From NCBI RefSeq assembly GCF_001238275.1, contig NZ_LGTB01000010.1, positions 124,001 through 188,000 of the forward strand: DNA of 64,000 nt, written 5' to 3'. Positions 9,780-18,992 of this stretch are shown here, one piece after another. The translations under genes and the position numbers were made by a program. The notes under the pieces were generated by a model that saw only the letters and a list, made by a program, of their open reading frames with translations, was not told the origin of the DNA and did not search any database. The DNA comes from Bradyrhizobium viridifuturi (GTDB lineage Bacteria; Pseudomonadota; Alphaproteobacteria; Rhizobiales; Xanthobacteraceae). The number at the start of each line of letters is the position of its first letter. The stretch's first letter is position 1.

Positions 9780-10114
9780 TCAGGATCTTTTCGATGCGGT
9801 GCGGCTCGGCTTGGCATGGAACGCGACCTTCGGCAAGGGCGCGAGGATACCGAGCATCGGTTCTGAATCGGCTTCAGGCTGATTTGGCCCTGTAGGAAGG
9901 GGGGCCAGGTCCCCATTCAGCGTTAGTCAGGGGTTACGATGATGACCCAAACAAGATTGAATCTGCTCGTCCAGCTAATCGGTCTATGATTTGAAACTTC
10001 GGACGCAACTATATCGATAACCTGTCCAGCTCCGTCATCCACAACCAACGCAACGGAGCGCAAACCCAACAGCCCGATGCCGAGGCGGGAGGCTCCGACA
10101 TGACCACTGCGGCT

Positions 10115-11941
10115 TCATTCGACAGTTACCGATTTGGCAAGATTACGTGGCTGATCTACGTCCGCGCCTCTTACGAGGGCGGCATGGTAAGCCAAGAGCT
10201 GAAGCGGAATGGCATAGACCATCGGCGCAAAGTTTGCGACCATCTCCGGCAGCACAATGGTCATGAGTGTGTCTAGCGTTGCTTCCAAAGCGCCCTTCGC
10301 ATCGGTGATCAGAACGATCTTGCCGCCACGAGCTGCAACTTCTTGCATATTCGATACGGTCTTATCGAAGAGCTCGTCGTAAGGCGCAATCATCACCACA
10401 GGCACGGCCTCATCGATTAATGCGATCGGTCCGTGCTTGAGCTCGCCGGCGGCATAACCTTCTGAGTGAATATAGGAAATTTCCTTCAACTTGAGTGCGC
10501 CCTCCAACGCCAGGGGGGCCGACGTGCCACGGCCGAGATAGAGCACGTCCCTCGAGTTGGCGATATCGCCCGCGAGCTTTTCGATCTGCGGCTCAATCAA
10601 CAGCGCCGCAGCAATCAACCGCGGCACTTCGATGAGCTCGCGCACGAGATTCGATTCATGGATCTCTAACAGCTTACCGCGCTCTTTTCCTGCTGCGACG
10701 GCAAGCACCGCCAATACCATCAGCTGGCAGATGAATGCCTTCGTAGAAGCGACGCCGATTTCTGGCCCCGCCAGCGTCGGCAGCACGGATTCGCTTTCGC
10801 GCGCAATCGTCGACGTAGAGACGTTAACCACAGATATCGTGTGCAGGCCTTGGCTCTTGGCGTATCGCAGCGCAGCTAGTGTGTCAGCGGTTTCGCCGGA
10901 CTGCGAGATGACGATCGCAAGATCGCCCTGACGCAAAGGCGCTTCCCTGTAGCGGAACTCAGAGGCTACATCTATCTCGACAGGCAAGCGAGCCAACCGC
11001 TCGAACCAGTATTTGGCGATGTGACCGGCATAGTTTGCCGTTCCGCACGCGGTAATCGAGATACGCTGAATGGAGCTAAAATTGAACGGCAATGTGAGCG
11101 GCAGGGCTACGCGCTCGCCTGACCTATCAAGATAATGCGCCAGTGTTTTGCAGGCCACTGTCGGCTGCTCGTGGATTTCCTTGGCCATGAAATGGCGATA
11201 GTTCTCTTTATCCACAAGGAGTGACGATACGCCAGGCTTTGATGTCTCCCGCTGGACGACGGAGCCGTCTGCGCCATAGATCACGCAGATCGCGCGGGTA
11301 AGCACAGCCCAGTCGCCGTCTTCAAGATAGGTAATGGTGTCGGTCAACGGCGCGAGCGCGATCGCGTCCGATCCCAGGTACACTTCGCCGTTGCCATGTC
11401 CGATCGCGAGGGGCGATCCTTTGCGCGTACCGATCAAAAGGTCGTCGTGGCCCTTGAAGAGGAATGCAAGCGCGAAGGCTCCGCGCAGCCGCGGGAGCGA
11501 GGCTTGTACTGCATCCTGCGGCGAGTAGCCATTCTTAAGATAAGATTCGACGAGATGCGCCACCACCTCCGTGTCCGTCTCTGAGCGGAAGTTGGCCCCA
11601 TCCCTCTCCAGCTCGGCTCGCAACTCGCGGAAGTTTTCAATGATCCCGTTATGAACGACCGCGACATTTTCCGTCGCATGCGGATGAGCATTGCTCTCGG
11701 TCGGTTTTCCATGAGTAGCCCAGCGGGTATGACCTATACCGGCATGACCCTCGGGCGGACAATAGCGCAGCCGCTCCTCAAGGTTTCTCAGCTTACCTTC
11801 AGCCCGCCGGAGCTTGATATGTAGCCCTTCGAGCGTCGCAAGGCCTGCGGAGTCGTAGCCACGATATTCCAATCGCCTGAGCGAAGCGACCAACTGCCCG
11901 ACGACCGGACCACGCCCCAAGATGCCGACAATTCCACACAT
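10115..11941 (-). CDS. nodM: Glutamine-fructose-6-phosphate aminotransferase (NodM/GlmS)
   Basis: A 608-aa enzyme making glucosamine-6-phosphate from fructose-6-phosphate and glutamine, the first step toward UDP-GlcNAc for peptidoglycan and the Nod-factor backbone. It begins MCGIVGILG, with the Ntn nucleophile Cys2. The glutaminase domain contains HTRWATHG and HNGIIENF. Two SIS domains follow (VISQSGETADTLAAL; YLGRGTSAPLALEGALKLKE), and it ends PRNLAKSVTVE, the usual family C-terminus. Length and motifs are complete. In a symbiosis island it is best read as the symbiotic copy NodM rather than housekeeping GlmS, but sequence alone cannot separate them. No nod box was seen upstream; a tts-box-like site lies 55 bases before the ATG. 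Confidence 0.9.
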   Translation of the reverse strand: MCGIVGILGRGPVVGQLVASLRRLEYRGYDSAGLATLEGLHIKLRRAEGKLRNLEERLRYCPPEGHAGIGHTRWATHGKPTESNAHPHATENVAVVHNGIIENFRELRAELERDGANFRSETDTEVVAHLVESYLKNGYSPQDAVQASLPRLRGAFALAFLFKGHDDLLIGTRKGSPLAIGHGNGEVYLGSDAIALAPLTDTITYLEDGDWAVLTRAICVIYGADGSVVQRETSKPGVSSLLVDKENYRHFMAKEIHEQPTVACKTLAHYLDRSGERVALPLTLPFNFSSIQRISITACGTANYAGHIAKYWFERLARLPVEIDVASEFRYREAPLRQGDLAIVISQSGETADTLAALRYAKSQGLHTISVVNVSTSTIARESESVLPTLAGPEIGVASTKAFICQLMVLAVLAVAAGKERGKLLEIHESNLVRELIEVPRLIAAALLIEPQIEKLAGDIANSRDVLYLGRGTSAPLALEGALKLKEISYIHSEGYAAGELKHGPIALIDEAVPVVMIAPYDELFDKTVSNMQEVAARGGKIVLITDAKGALEATLDTLMTIVLPEMVANFAPMVYAIPLQLLAYHAALVRGADVDQPRNLAKSVTVE

Positions 11942-11995
11942 ATCAATTAATGCCGCCCAAGCTCAAAGAGCGCGAGGTCCCCGACAGGAAATCTG

Positions 11996-12026
11996 GTCAT
12001 GAAATTCGCTCTCGACAAAAGCTGAC
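11996..12026 (-). promoter_or_regulatory. tts-box-like site upstream of nodM
   Basis: Read on the minus strand it begins GTCAGCTTTTGTCGAGAGCG, which matches the tts-box core with a two-base longer spacer. It points at nodM and ends 54 bases from its ATG. Spacing and orientation fit a promoter, but the spacer change may weaken TtsI binding. Confidence 0.4.
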
Positions 12027-12804
12027 TTTCGCTGGATAGCGACGATGGCGTCATTGCCGCAGAAGCCGCCGCAAGGATACGTCGTGCAAGTAGTGTGGCG
12101 TCACCTTACAACGTCCTGCTCTCGCATTCACGCAACCGTTCTAGGGTTTGTCGCGCTGGTGTAACAGGCTCATCAGCCTCTGACGGTTTCCAGCTATGTT
12201 GGTCGGAATGAGACTAATTGATTGCCACCGAAGCTCCATTGTACGAACGTAAGCTTTCCATAGCGAACTTATTTGAAGAACTATACCAATGTTTGCTGCA
12301 TTCTCACATTTCGTGCTCGCGTCGATGATCCTGCCGCCCAGAGTATGGGTTCCGGTCAGAAGAATCGGGACATTTTTGTAGAGCTAATGTTGTGATGCGC
12401 GGGCTTCGCCGTGCTCTGGCTTACGTCCAGAGTTCAGATGCATCGACTACCGCGGCTTCAGCAAGTCACCCTCTTGCGCCATGGCCACATCGAGCGAATG
12501 CGCGCACCCAATGAAAGATAGAGACCACGAACTTCCGGCCCTCTCTCATTGACGTATGCACAGAAGGGGGTTCGCCGTCTGCGAAGGTTCGTCGGATTTC
12601 ATTTTGAATCTCGATGGTATTCCCCCTCCAGCACGATATAAATCAATGTATATAGTGTGCATTCCTGCACGATGTGTATGACTAGATCTAACGATCGGCT
12701 TCCTTTGATTCCGGGTGACGTGCGCCGACGGATTTCTCGAGAAGCCCGTTTCGCAAAGGACGATTCGAAGGGAAGCTTTCTTTCCAGCGCAGCTAAGAGA
12801 GACC
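12027..12804. other. Intergenic between nodM and noeL
   Basis: About 780 bases without a supported gene. The segment 12600-12720 is AT-richer, has tandem TATA-like stretches, and probably holds the promoter for noeL-nolK. I looked for a nod box and did not find one. Confidence 0.45.
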
Positions 12805-13889
12805 ATGGCGGCTCAGGATTCGAAGCGGCGCGTTGCGCTGATCACCGGCGTCACCGGGCAGGACGGCGCGTATCTCGCCGAATACCTGCTTGGGCTCGGC
12901 TACACCGTGCACGGGGTCAAGCGTCGCTCGTCCTCGCTCAACACCGCGCGCGTCGATCATCTCTATCAGGACCCGCATGCCGGCAACGTGCCGTTCCTGA
13001 TGCACTACGGCGACATGACCGATTCGACCAATCTGATTCGGCTGATGCAGCAGATCCGGCCGACCGAGATCTACAATCTGGCCGCCCAGAGCCACGTCCA
13101 GGTCAGTTTCGAGAGCCCGGAATACACTGCCAATGCCGACGCGATCGGCGTGCTGCGCTTGCTGGAGGCGATCCGCATCCTCGGCATGGAGAAGGAGACG
13201 CGGTTCTACCAGGCCTCGACCTCGGAGCTGTACGGGCTGGTGCAGGAGGTGCCGCAGAAGGAAACGACGCCGTTCTATCCGCGCTCGCCCTATGGCGTCG
13301 CCAAGCTCTACGGCTACTGGATCACGGTGAACTACCGTGAGCCTACGGCATGTTTGCGAGCAACGGTATCCTGTTCAACCATGAGAGCCCGATCCGCGGC
13401 GAGACCTTCGTGACGCGCAAGATCACCCGCGCCGTCGCGCGCATCGAGGTCGGCCTGGAGAGCAAGCTCTATCTCGGCAATCTCGACGCCAAGCGCGACT
13501 GGGGCCACGCCCGCGATTATGTCGAGGGCATGCACAGGATCCTGCAGGTGGATGAGCCTGGCGACTTCGTGCTCGCGACCGGCGAGACGCGATCGGTCCG
13601 CGAGTTCGTCGAGTTGGCGTTCGCGGAGGTCGGCCGCAACGTCGAATGGCGCGGCAAGGGTGTCGAGGAGGTCGGCGTCGACAAGGCGACCGGCAACACC
13701 CTGGTGCAGATCGATCCGACCTATTTCCGTCCGACCGAGGTCGATCTTCTGATCGGCGACGCGAGCAAGGCGCGCGCCCAGCTCGGCTGGGCACCCAAAA
13801 CGCCGTTCGCGCAGCTGGTGAAGGAAATGATCGAACGCGATCTCGTCGAGGCCAAGCAGGATGCGGCCGATGGCAAGCACGGCGTTTGA
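12805..13889 (+). pseudogene. noeL: GDP-mannose 4,6-dehydratase (NoeL/Gmd), one-base frameshift
   Basis: This enzyme converts GDP-mannose to GDP-4-keto-6-deoxymannose, the precursor of the fucose added to Nod factors. From ATG 12805 the protein shows the Rossmann motif [10 protein letters not shown], then [13 protein letters not shown], the catalytic region STSELYG and the active-site [14 protein letters not shown]. At about 13341 the expected Glu-Ala-Tyr codons lack one G, so the frame shifts. The rest ([27 protein letters not shown], to GKHGV) reads in another frame to 13889. Repaired length is about 361 aa, standard for the family. Everything else is intact, so the change is recent or a base-calling error. 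The 3' end overlaps nolK. Confidence 0.9.
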
Positions 13890-14880
13890 ACTGAAGGGCA
13901 AGAGGGTCTTTGTCGCCGGCCATCGCGGCATGGTCGGCTCGGCGCTGATGCGCCGGCTGGCGCGCGAACAGGCCGATCTCCTCACGGTGTCGCGCAGCCA
14001 GATCGATCTGCGCGACCAAGCCGCGGTCAACGCCTGGTTTGCCGCCAAGCGGCCGCAGGCCGTGTTCCTCGCCGCGGCCAAGGTCGGCGGCATCGTCGCC
14101 AACAACGCGCTGCGGGCCGAATTCCTCTACGACAATCTGGCGATCGCAACCAATGTGATCCAGGCGGCGCACGCCAATGGTTGTGAGAAGCTGATGTTTT
14201 TCGGCTCGTCCTGCATCTATCCACCGCTGGCGCCGCAGCCGCTGCGTGAGGATTCGATGCTGACCGGCCCCCTGGAGCCGACCAACGAGCCCTATGCCAT
14301 CGCCAAGATCGCCGGCATCAAGATGGCCGAAGCCTATCGCAGCCAGTATGGCTCGGACTTCATCAGCGTGATGCCGACCAATCTTTATGGTCCCGGCGAC
14401 AATTATCACCCCGAATACAGCCACGTCGTCGCCGCGCTGATCCGCCGGTTTCACGAGGCCAAGGTCTCCGGCGCCGGCAATGTCGTGGTGTGGGGCACCG
14501 GCACGCCACGCCGCGAATTCCTTTATGTCGACGATCTCGCCGACGCTTGCATTCATTTGATGAAGACCTATTCCTCCCCTGAACTGGTCAACATCGGTAC
14601 CGGCGAAGATATCACGATCGCCGAGTTCGCCCTGTTGGTCGCGGCCGCGATCGGCTTTCGCGGCGAGATCGGCTTCGACACCTCGCGCCCCGACGGCACG
14701 CCGCGCAAGTTGCTCGACGTCAGCCGACTGGGTAGGCTCGGCTGGCGCGCCCAAACCTCACTGCAGGAAGGCATTCAGTTGGCGTATCGGGCGTATCTCG
14801 CCGACAGCAGATGGACGGCCAGAGTAACCGCGTGTCCCGACAAGCGGGCGCAGGGCCGATCCCAGAATACTCGGCGGTGA
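13870..14880 (+). CDS. nolK: GDP-L-fucose synthase (NolK/Fcl)
   Basis: A 336-aa SDR-type epimerase/reductase that turns the NoeL product into GDP-L-fucose, the donor for fucosylation of the reducing end of Nod factors. Visible are [10 protein letters not shown] (NADPH binding), [18 protein letters not shown], the catalytic Tyr/Lys pair in [11 protein letters not shown], and [17 protein letters not shown] 13870 ([17 protein letters not shown]) is preferred to the in-frame ATG 13861. The start overlaps the last 20 bases of noeL, so the two form an operon. The C-terminus after LAYRAYLAD carries about 25 residues that look like read-through into non-homologous DNA. No nodZ fucosyltransferase is nearby in this window. 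Confidence 0.9.
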   Translation: MASTAFELKGKRVFVAGHRGMVGSALMRRLAREQADLLTVSRSQIDLRDQAAVNAWFAAKRPQAVFLAAAKVGGIVANNALRAEFLYDNLAIATNVIQAAHANGCEKLMFFGSSCIYPPLAPQPLREDSMLTGPLEPTNEPYAIAKIAGIKMAEAYRSQYGSDFISVMPTNLYGPGDNYHPEYSHVVAALIRRFHEAKVSGAGNVVVWGTGTPRREFLYVDDLADACIHLMKTYSSPELVNIGTGEDITIAEFALLVAAAIGFRGEIGFDTSRPDGTPRKLLDVSRLGRLGWRAQTSLQEGIQLAYRAYLADSRWTARVTACPDKRAQGRSQNTRR

Positions 14881-15156
14881 ATGTCCCAACATAGCCGGGC
14901 TAACCGGTCACGCAGATATTCAACTTCGCCGCGCAGTCAACCCAGTTCGTTAACAACAACGCTCGGTGGGACGCCCAGCGCCGAGTGATCCGGTATGTCA
15001 AAGCTGCGGCTCAGCTATGCGGCTTGCAGGGACAGAGGCATCATCGACGTGCTGTTCCACAACCATCAAGTTGCGACCTATCGACGGTCGGCACGAACGC
15101 CGCCTTGCGACCGGTCATTAGCTCGACGCGCGTCGCTATTCCCTCTGAGCCGTCGC

Positions 15157-16299
15157 TTAGAGAGACTCTGCCATCACCATCCGCGCCGACAGCGTCGCGA
15201 TGCACATGAGCACGCCTAACATCGCGAACGCCAACGGCAAGCCGACCATGTGTGCGACGAGCCCAATGCTGGCGGGACCGACCAGTATACCCGCATACCC
15301 GGCCGTGGTGATGACTGCAATCGCAACGCCTACGGGCATCACTCTCTGTTTGCCGGCGCATCGACACAGTACGGGTACAACATTTGAAACACCCAATCCA
15401 ATAAGCACGAACCCCGCCATGGCAATCAACGCAATCGGCGCGGCCACCACAGCCAAGAAGCCGGTCAAAATTGGCACGGTCCCGAGCATCAATGTGGTAC
15501 GGTCGCCGAGCCGAGCTACCATGGTATCTCCGCTGAGACGGCCTGCGGCCATCGCAATTGAGAAGAGCATACAGCCAAGGCCGCCGTGCGCCTCTGCGAG
15601 GAGGCCTTGCCCAACGAGAAGCAAAGCGCTCCAATCAAGCATTGCACCTTCGACGAGAAAGGTGACAGCCGCGAGTACGGCTACCAGCAACACACTGCGA
15701 TTGGGCAAGACAAACAACGGTTCCTGCGGTCTCAAACTCATGGCGAGCAGCCGCGGCCATGCTGACATAATCGCGATCATCATTAAGGCCGAACAGACCA
15801 ACGTCGAGATAAGCGGGCCACGCTGCAGCGAAAGAAACGAGGTCACCGCGGCAGAACCGGTAAATTCGCCAATGCTGTATTGGGCGTGGAAGCCGGACAT
15901 CAATGGACGTCCCGTGGCGTGCTCCAATTCAATCGCATGAATATTCATGGCTACGTCGATCGAACCAAGTGAAACACCGAAGGCAAACAGCATGGCACCG
16001 AGGCTGAGAGGTGTGCCGGCAACTGCAAGCCACGGCAGGATGAGCGAGATGCCAAGCCCACCCGCGATGATGATGGGCTTGCTGCCATAGCGCGCATTCG
16101 ACACACTGGTCAAAAGCATAGCGATGACGGACCCCGCTCCGAGACAGAGTAGCAGAAGACCGAGCACGCGGTTATCCACCCCGAGCCGCTCCTTCGCCAG
16201 CGGCACCAAAGGCGCCCAGGCCGCGAGGCCGAAGCCAGCCACGAAAAATGCGAGCCGCGTCCCGAGCAGGCCCGCAGACCAATTGGCAGATGGTATCAC
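15157..16299 (-). CDS. MFS transporter
   Basis: A 380-aa hydrophobic protein with about 12 predicted membrane segments and Gly/Ala-rich helices typical of the major facilitator superfamily. Near the N-terminus are LGTRLAFFVAGFGLAAWAPL and VPLAKERLGVD; a cytoplasmic loop between helices 2 and 3 has SNARYGSKP. It resembles YbjJ/sugar-efflux-type carriers; the substrate is unknown. GTG 16299 is chosen because AGGAG lies 5 bases upstream; the longer frame to 16431 begins with unrelated, charged sequence. It is transcribed away from nolK and stands alone. Confidence 0.8.
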   Translation of the reverse strand: MIPSANWSAGLLGTRLAFFVAGFGLAAWAPLVPLAKERLGVDNRVLGLLLLCLGAGSVIAMLLTSVSNARYGSKPIIIAGGLGISLILPWLAVAGTPLSLGAMLFAFGVSLGSIDVAMNIHAIELEHATGRPLMSGFHAQYSIGEFTGSAAVTSFLSLQRGPLISTLVCSALMMIAIMSAWPRLLAMSLRPQEPLFVLPNRSVLLVAVLAAVTFLVEGAMLDWSALLLVGQGLLAEAHGGLGCMLFSIAMAAGRLSGDTMVARLGDRTTLMLGTVPILTGFLAVVAAPIALIAMAGFVLIGLGVSNVVPVLCRCAGKQRVMPVGVAIAVITTAGYAGILVGPASIGLVAHMVGLPLAFAMLGVLMCIATLSARMVMAESL

Positions 16300-17229
16300 A
16301 GGCACTCCTGAGAGGACGGCTCGCGAGCGGGGCACCTCACCCCGTGCGCTACGCCTGCAAGCGGCCTGAAGCTCGATGATGACGGCCTCAAGTTGACAAT
16401 CTTCATCTCTGCAAATGCTATGCCGTCGCAAAACGGCCCAAGTTCTGGCGAGCGAAGGTCAAATGAGAGTAATTGTCGATCACCATCCGGCGTGTCGCGC
16501 AGTCTTTCTGGGATAAACTAACCATACGAGTGACAATCGTCTTTGCTGGTACCCTACGGAGCGCAAAGCCCAAGGATTCCTTGTCGGAAAACATACAAAG
16601 CCCAGCGCGCCCTTGCCTGCGCTGACTCACCTCGAACACAGTCGTCAGTTTCTATGACATCACTTTTCAGCCAATCCGCAGCTCTCAGCAAAGCTGAGCA
16701 GGCTGAACGTGCGCGCGGGGCCTCTGGGACAAGCTGGGACGCAGTTAAGTCGCCGTGCGAAGACATCTGGCACGGCGTAGGGGATCACCGGCCTGAAGCT
16801 CTGAATACATGGAATCTCACAAGTATTGGACCGGCATTGACGGCTTGCGCGCGACCGCCGTCTATCGGTCATCGCCTTTCACTAAGGCTCAATCATCCCC
16901 GGCGGCTTTATCGGTGAAGAGGTCCTTTTCGTGATCAGCGATTTCGGGTGATCCGGTCTTTCAAGATTAGTGTGCACTGACGAAGATCACCACCATTTCG
17001 AGTGGAACGCAAGAACATCAGCCTACAAACGTTGAATTTCCTCTGATATTGGATATCTGGCTCGTGCGCCGTGTTGTCTTTGGAGCAATTAGTTCGATGT
17101 TCATGCCGTTCTCGTCGACACCGAAAGGGGCAGCGCGGCGCCGCGATCACATCAATTCAATTAGCTCCGCGATCGCTTGGCCAGGTCCAGGACGGGTGCC
17201 TTCGACATCAAGGAGCCCGCTGGCATCGT
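16300..17229. other. Intergenic with gene relics
   Basis: A 930-base stretch with no intact gene. It contains the NodX-like acyltransferase relic described separately (16809-16953). The remainder shows only short frames without recognisable content. Confidence 0.5.
16809..16953 (+). pseudogene. Relic of an acyltransferase-3 (NodX/OafA-like) N-terminus
   Basis: From ATG 16809 the sequence reads MESHKYWTGIDGLRATAV. After a frame change it continues SVIAFH, stop, GSIIPGGFIGEEVLFVISDFG. This is the N-terminal signature of membrane acyltransferase family 3 (xYxxGIDGLRAxAVLxVxxFH...PGGFxGVDxFFVISGFL), which includes the Nod-factor O-acetylase NodX. A frameshift and an in-frame stop are present and the match disappears after about 48 residues. 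Confidence 0.65.
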
Positions 17230-18120
17230 TCATGCGCTTATACCCGCACCTTGCCGAGGTCGCCGTTCTGACCAGCTCGAACGGCGCGTGGTAAGGAACG
17301 AGTATAGCAACCAAAGATCAATCAATATCGTCGTGGCCATCACGCTATAAGCCCACGCGCTCTGCACTAGATTGAGCTCGATTAGAACCCGTGACAAACC
17401 GAAGCCCACGATCCAAGCATCGAAACTCATGCAAATGCGTCGAAATATCTCCGGATCAAGTTGGCGAATGACGTAGGATCCCAGCGGGATGCCGAGCACA
17501 ACGCTGGGTATTAAGACATGGAGAAGACTGCCGCTTTCGGAGATGAACAGGCCAAGCCTATAATAGACGAAAGCGGTCACGCTCGATTCCGCCACGCGCA
17601 CCAGGGCAAGTCCGGCGCGAAATTCGTTTTTGACCAGGCCCTGATTGTTAAACAGCATCGCCAAGGGCGGGCCGGAGATAGTAGTCACCGAATAGAGGAT
17701 GCCCAGCATCGATCCGAATGGCAGACTGATTAGCCAGCTTGCTTCGATAGGGCGGCGCCAACCGGCGGCTTGCAGCAGGATCAAAGGAAGAATGATCGTG
17801 TAAGTGGCGAATTTGATCCAGCCTGGCTGCAGTGAAGCCAATGCATACCCGCCAAGTGCAATGCCTGGCAAGAGTCCAACCAAGATGGGAAACACGCGCC
17901 TCCAAACCGCCGGTACGCCCTTCAGATTGATGAGGAGCACGTAAACGTTGACGAAGACTTCGACGGTGACAATGGCAGGATTGAGAATGCGATTGGTGTA
18001 GAAAACCAGCGCAAGCGGCACAGTGAGCGACGAAAAACCGTAGCCGATGGCTCCGTTTACGAAAGCCGCAAAACACGTCGTTGCGGCCAGGAACCAGATA
18101 GAAGCATCAAACTCAGGCAT
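17230..18120 (-). CDS. TauE/SafE-family membrane permease
   Basis: A 296-aa protein with about eight membrane segments and the family features: N-terminal AAFVNGAIGYGFSSLTVPLA, an internal-repeat GxxxPP-type motif in TTISGPPLAML, and VLGIPLGSYVIRQLDPE in the second half. Members export or import sulfite, sulfoacetate or other small organic anions; the substrate here is not identifiable. ATG 18120 (MPEFDASIW) is preferred; a TTG at 18153 in the same frame is possible. It is monocistronic, with no neighbour that suggests a pathway. Confidence 0.75.
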   Translation of the reverse strand: MPEFDASIWFLAATTCFAAFVNGAIGYGFSSLTVPLALVFYTNRILNPAIVTVEVFVNVYVLLINLKGVPAVWRRVFPILVGLLPGIALGGYALASLQPGWIKFATYTIILPLILLQAAGWRRPIEASWLISLPFGSMLGILYSVTTISGPPLAMLFNNQGLVKNEFRAGLALVRVAESSVTAFVYYRLGLFISESGSLLHVLIPSVVLGIPLGSYVIRQLDPEIFRRICMSFDAWIVGFGLSRVLIELNLVQSAWAYSVMATTILIDLWLLYSFLTTRRSSWSERRPRQGAGISA

Positions 18121-18992
18121 TTCCTTAACTTTCCCACGCCAGAGGGCGCCCAATCCCGCCGGGGAATCAGACGCAAACCTTGGTCTTCAAGATCGCGAAA
18201 GATTCTGACCACTCGCTTACGAGCTCCGGCCGCCTTAATAATGGCGATGGCCGCGGTCAAGTGCAGGGCTTCTACGTTTGCTCCCCGTTACGGGCTGCAG
18301 TTGTGCAACAAAAGCGGCGCTGTACTCCCCGTTACCTAACTAAATCATTCAGCCATGCGCCTCGGTTTGCTGAAACAATGGTCTTCGTATCGAAATCGCA
18401 ACAGCGCCAGCATCCGTGTAAGTGCGGACAACCAGTTCTCTAATCCCACAGAATTGCACTTGCGGTAGCCACCCTAAGGCGGATCAGACCGGAATTCATC
18501 TCTTTCAGCTAGTAATTCAACGCGGCCAAATGAAAGAAAGTAAATTCTCTTTCAAGAGCAATTTGGATGATGGATAAGCTGCATCCTGCTCAATAACGCA
18601 TTAATTCTCTCCGCGCGCGGCGCGGTGGGTCAACGTTCGGCTGCGGTGAACGTGCGGCAATTCATCGTGGCGAAGCAACTGCGGATTGTTGACGTGTTCT
18701 TCGAGCGCCCGATGCGCGCAGTAACCTCGGCAGCAATAGCGCGAAGACCTCGATGCAACGGAGCGTTACGCCCCTCCTGAGGCTCCGCCGTTCACGACGC
18801 CGACACCTTGAAATGATCTTCTTTCTCCTCTATGAGGCAGTCCTTTGCCGCGGGCGAACGATGGGTCGAGAGGAGCGCGCCGGGAGAGGCCGTCCTTTGG
18901 TCTCGCCACGAATCTCGGGGCATTACCACGTTGGCAGGAAACGCCCCTACCGTAGAGCAGTAATCAGTCAATCTGGCCTGATCCCGGCGTCA
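18121..18992. other. Intergenic, nothing recognised
   Basis: About 870 bases without a supported gene. The segment 18440-18620 is AT-richer and may hold promoters. A short imperfect direct repeat (CTCCCCGTTAC) occurs at about 18280-18340, of unknown meaning. Confidence 0.4.

Noticed and set aside
12027..12804. Possible nod box upstream of noeL or nodM
   Set aside because: I looked for the ATC-N9-GAT pairs and AAACAATC-like core of a nod box and found no convincing match.
13423..14754. 443-codon minus-strand frame over noeL/nolK
   Set aside because: Antisense to two clear SDR enzymes; composition is not protein-like.
14985..15156. Start of a possible substrate-binding-like gene (SKLRLSYAACRD)
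   Set aside because: Similarity is limited to about a dozen residues and the frame becomes Arg-rich nonsense immediately afterwards.
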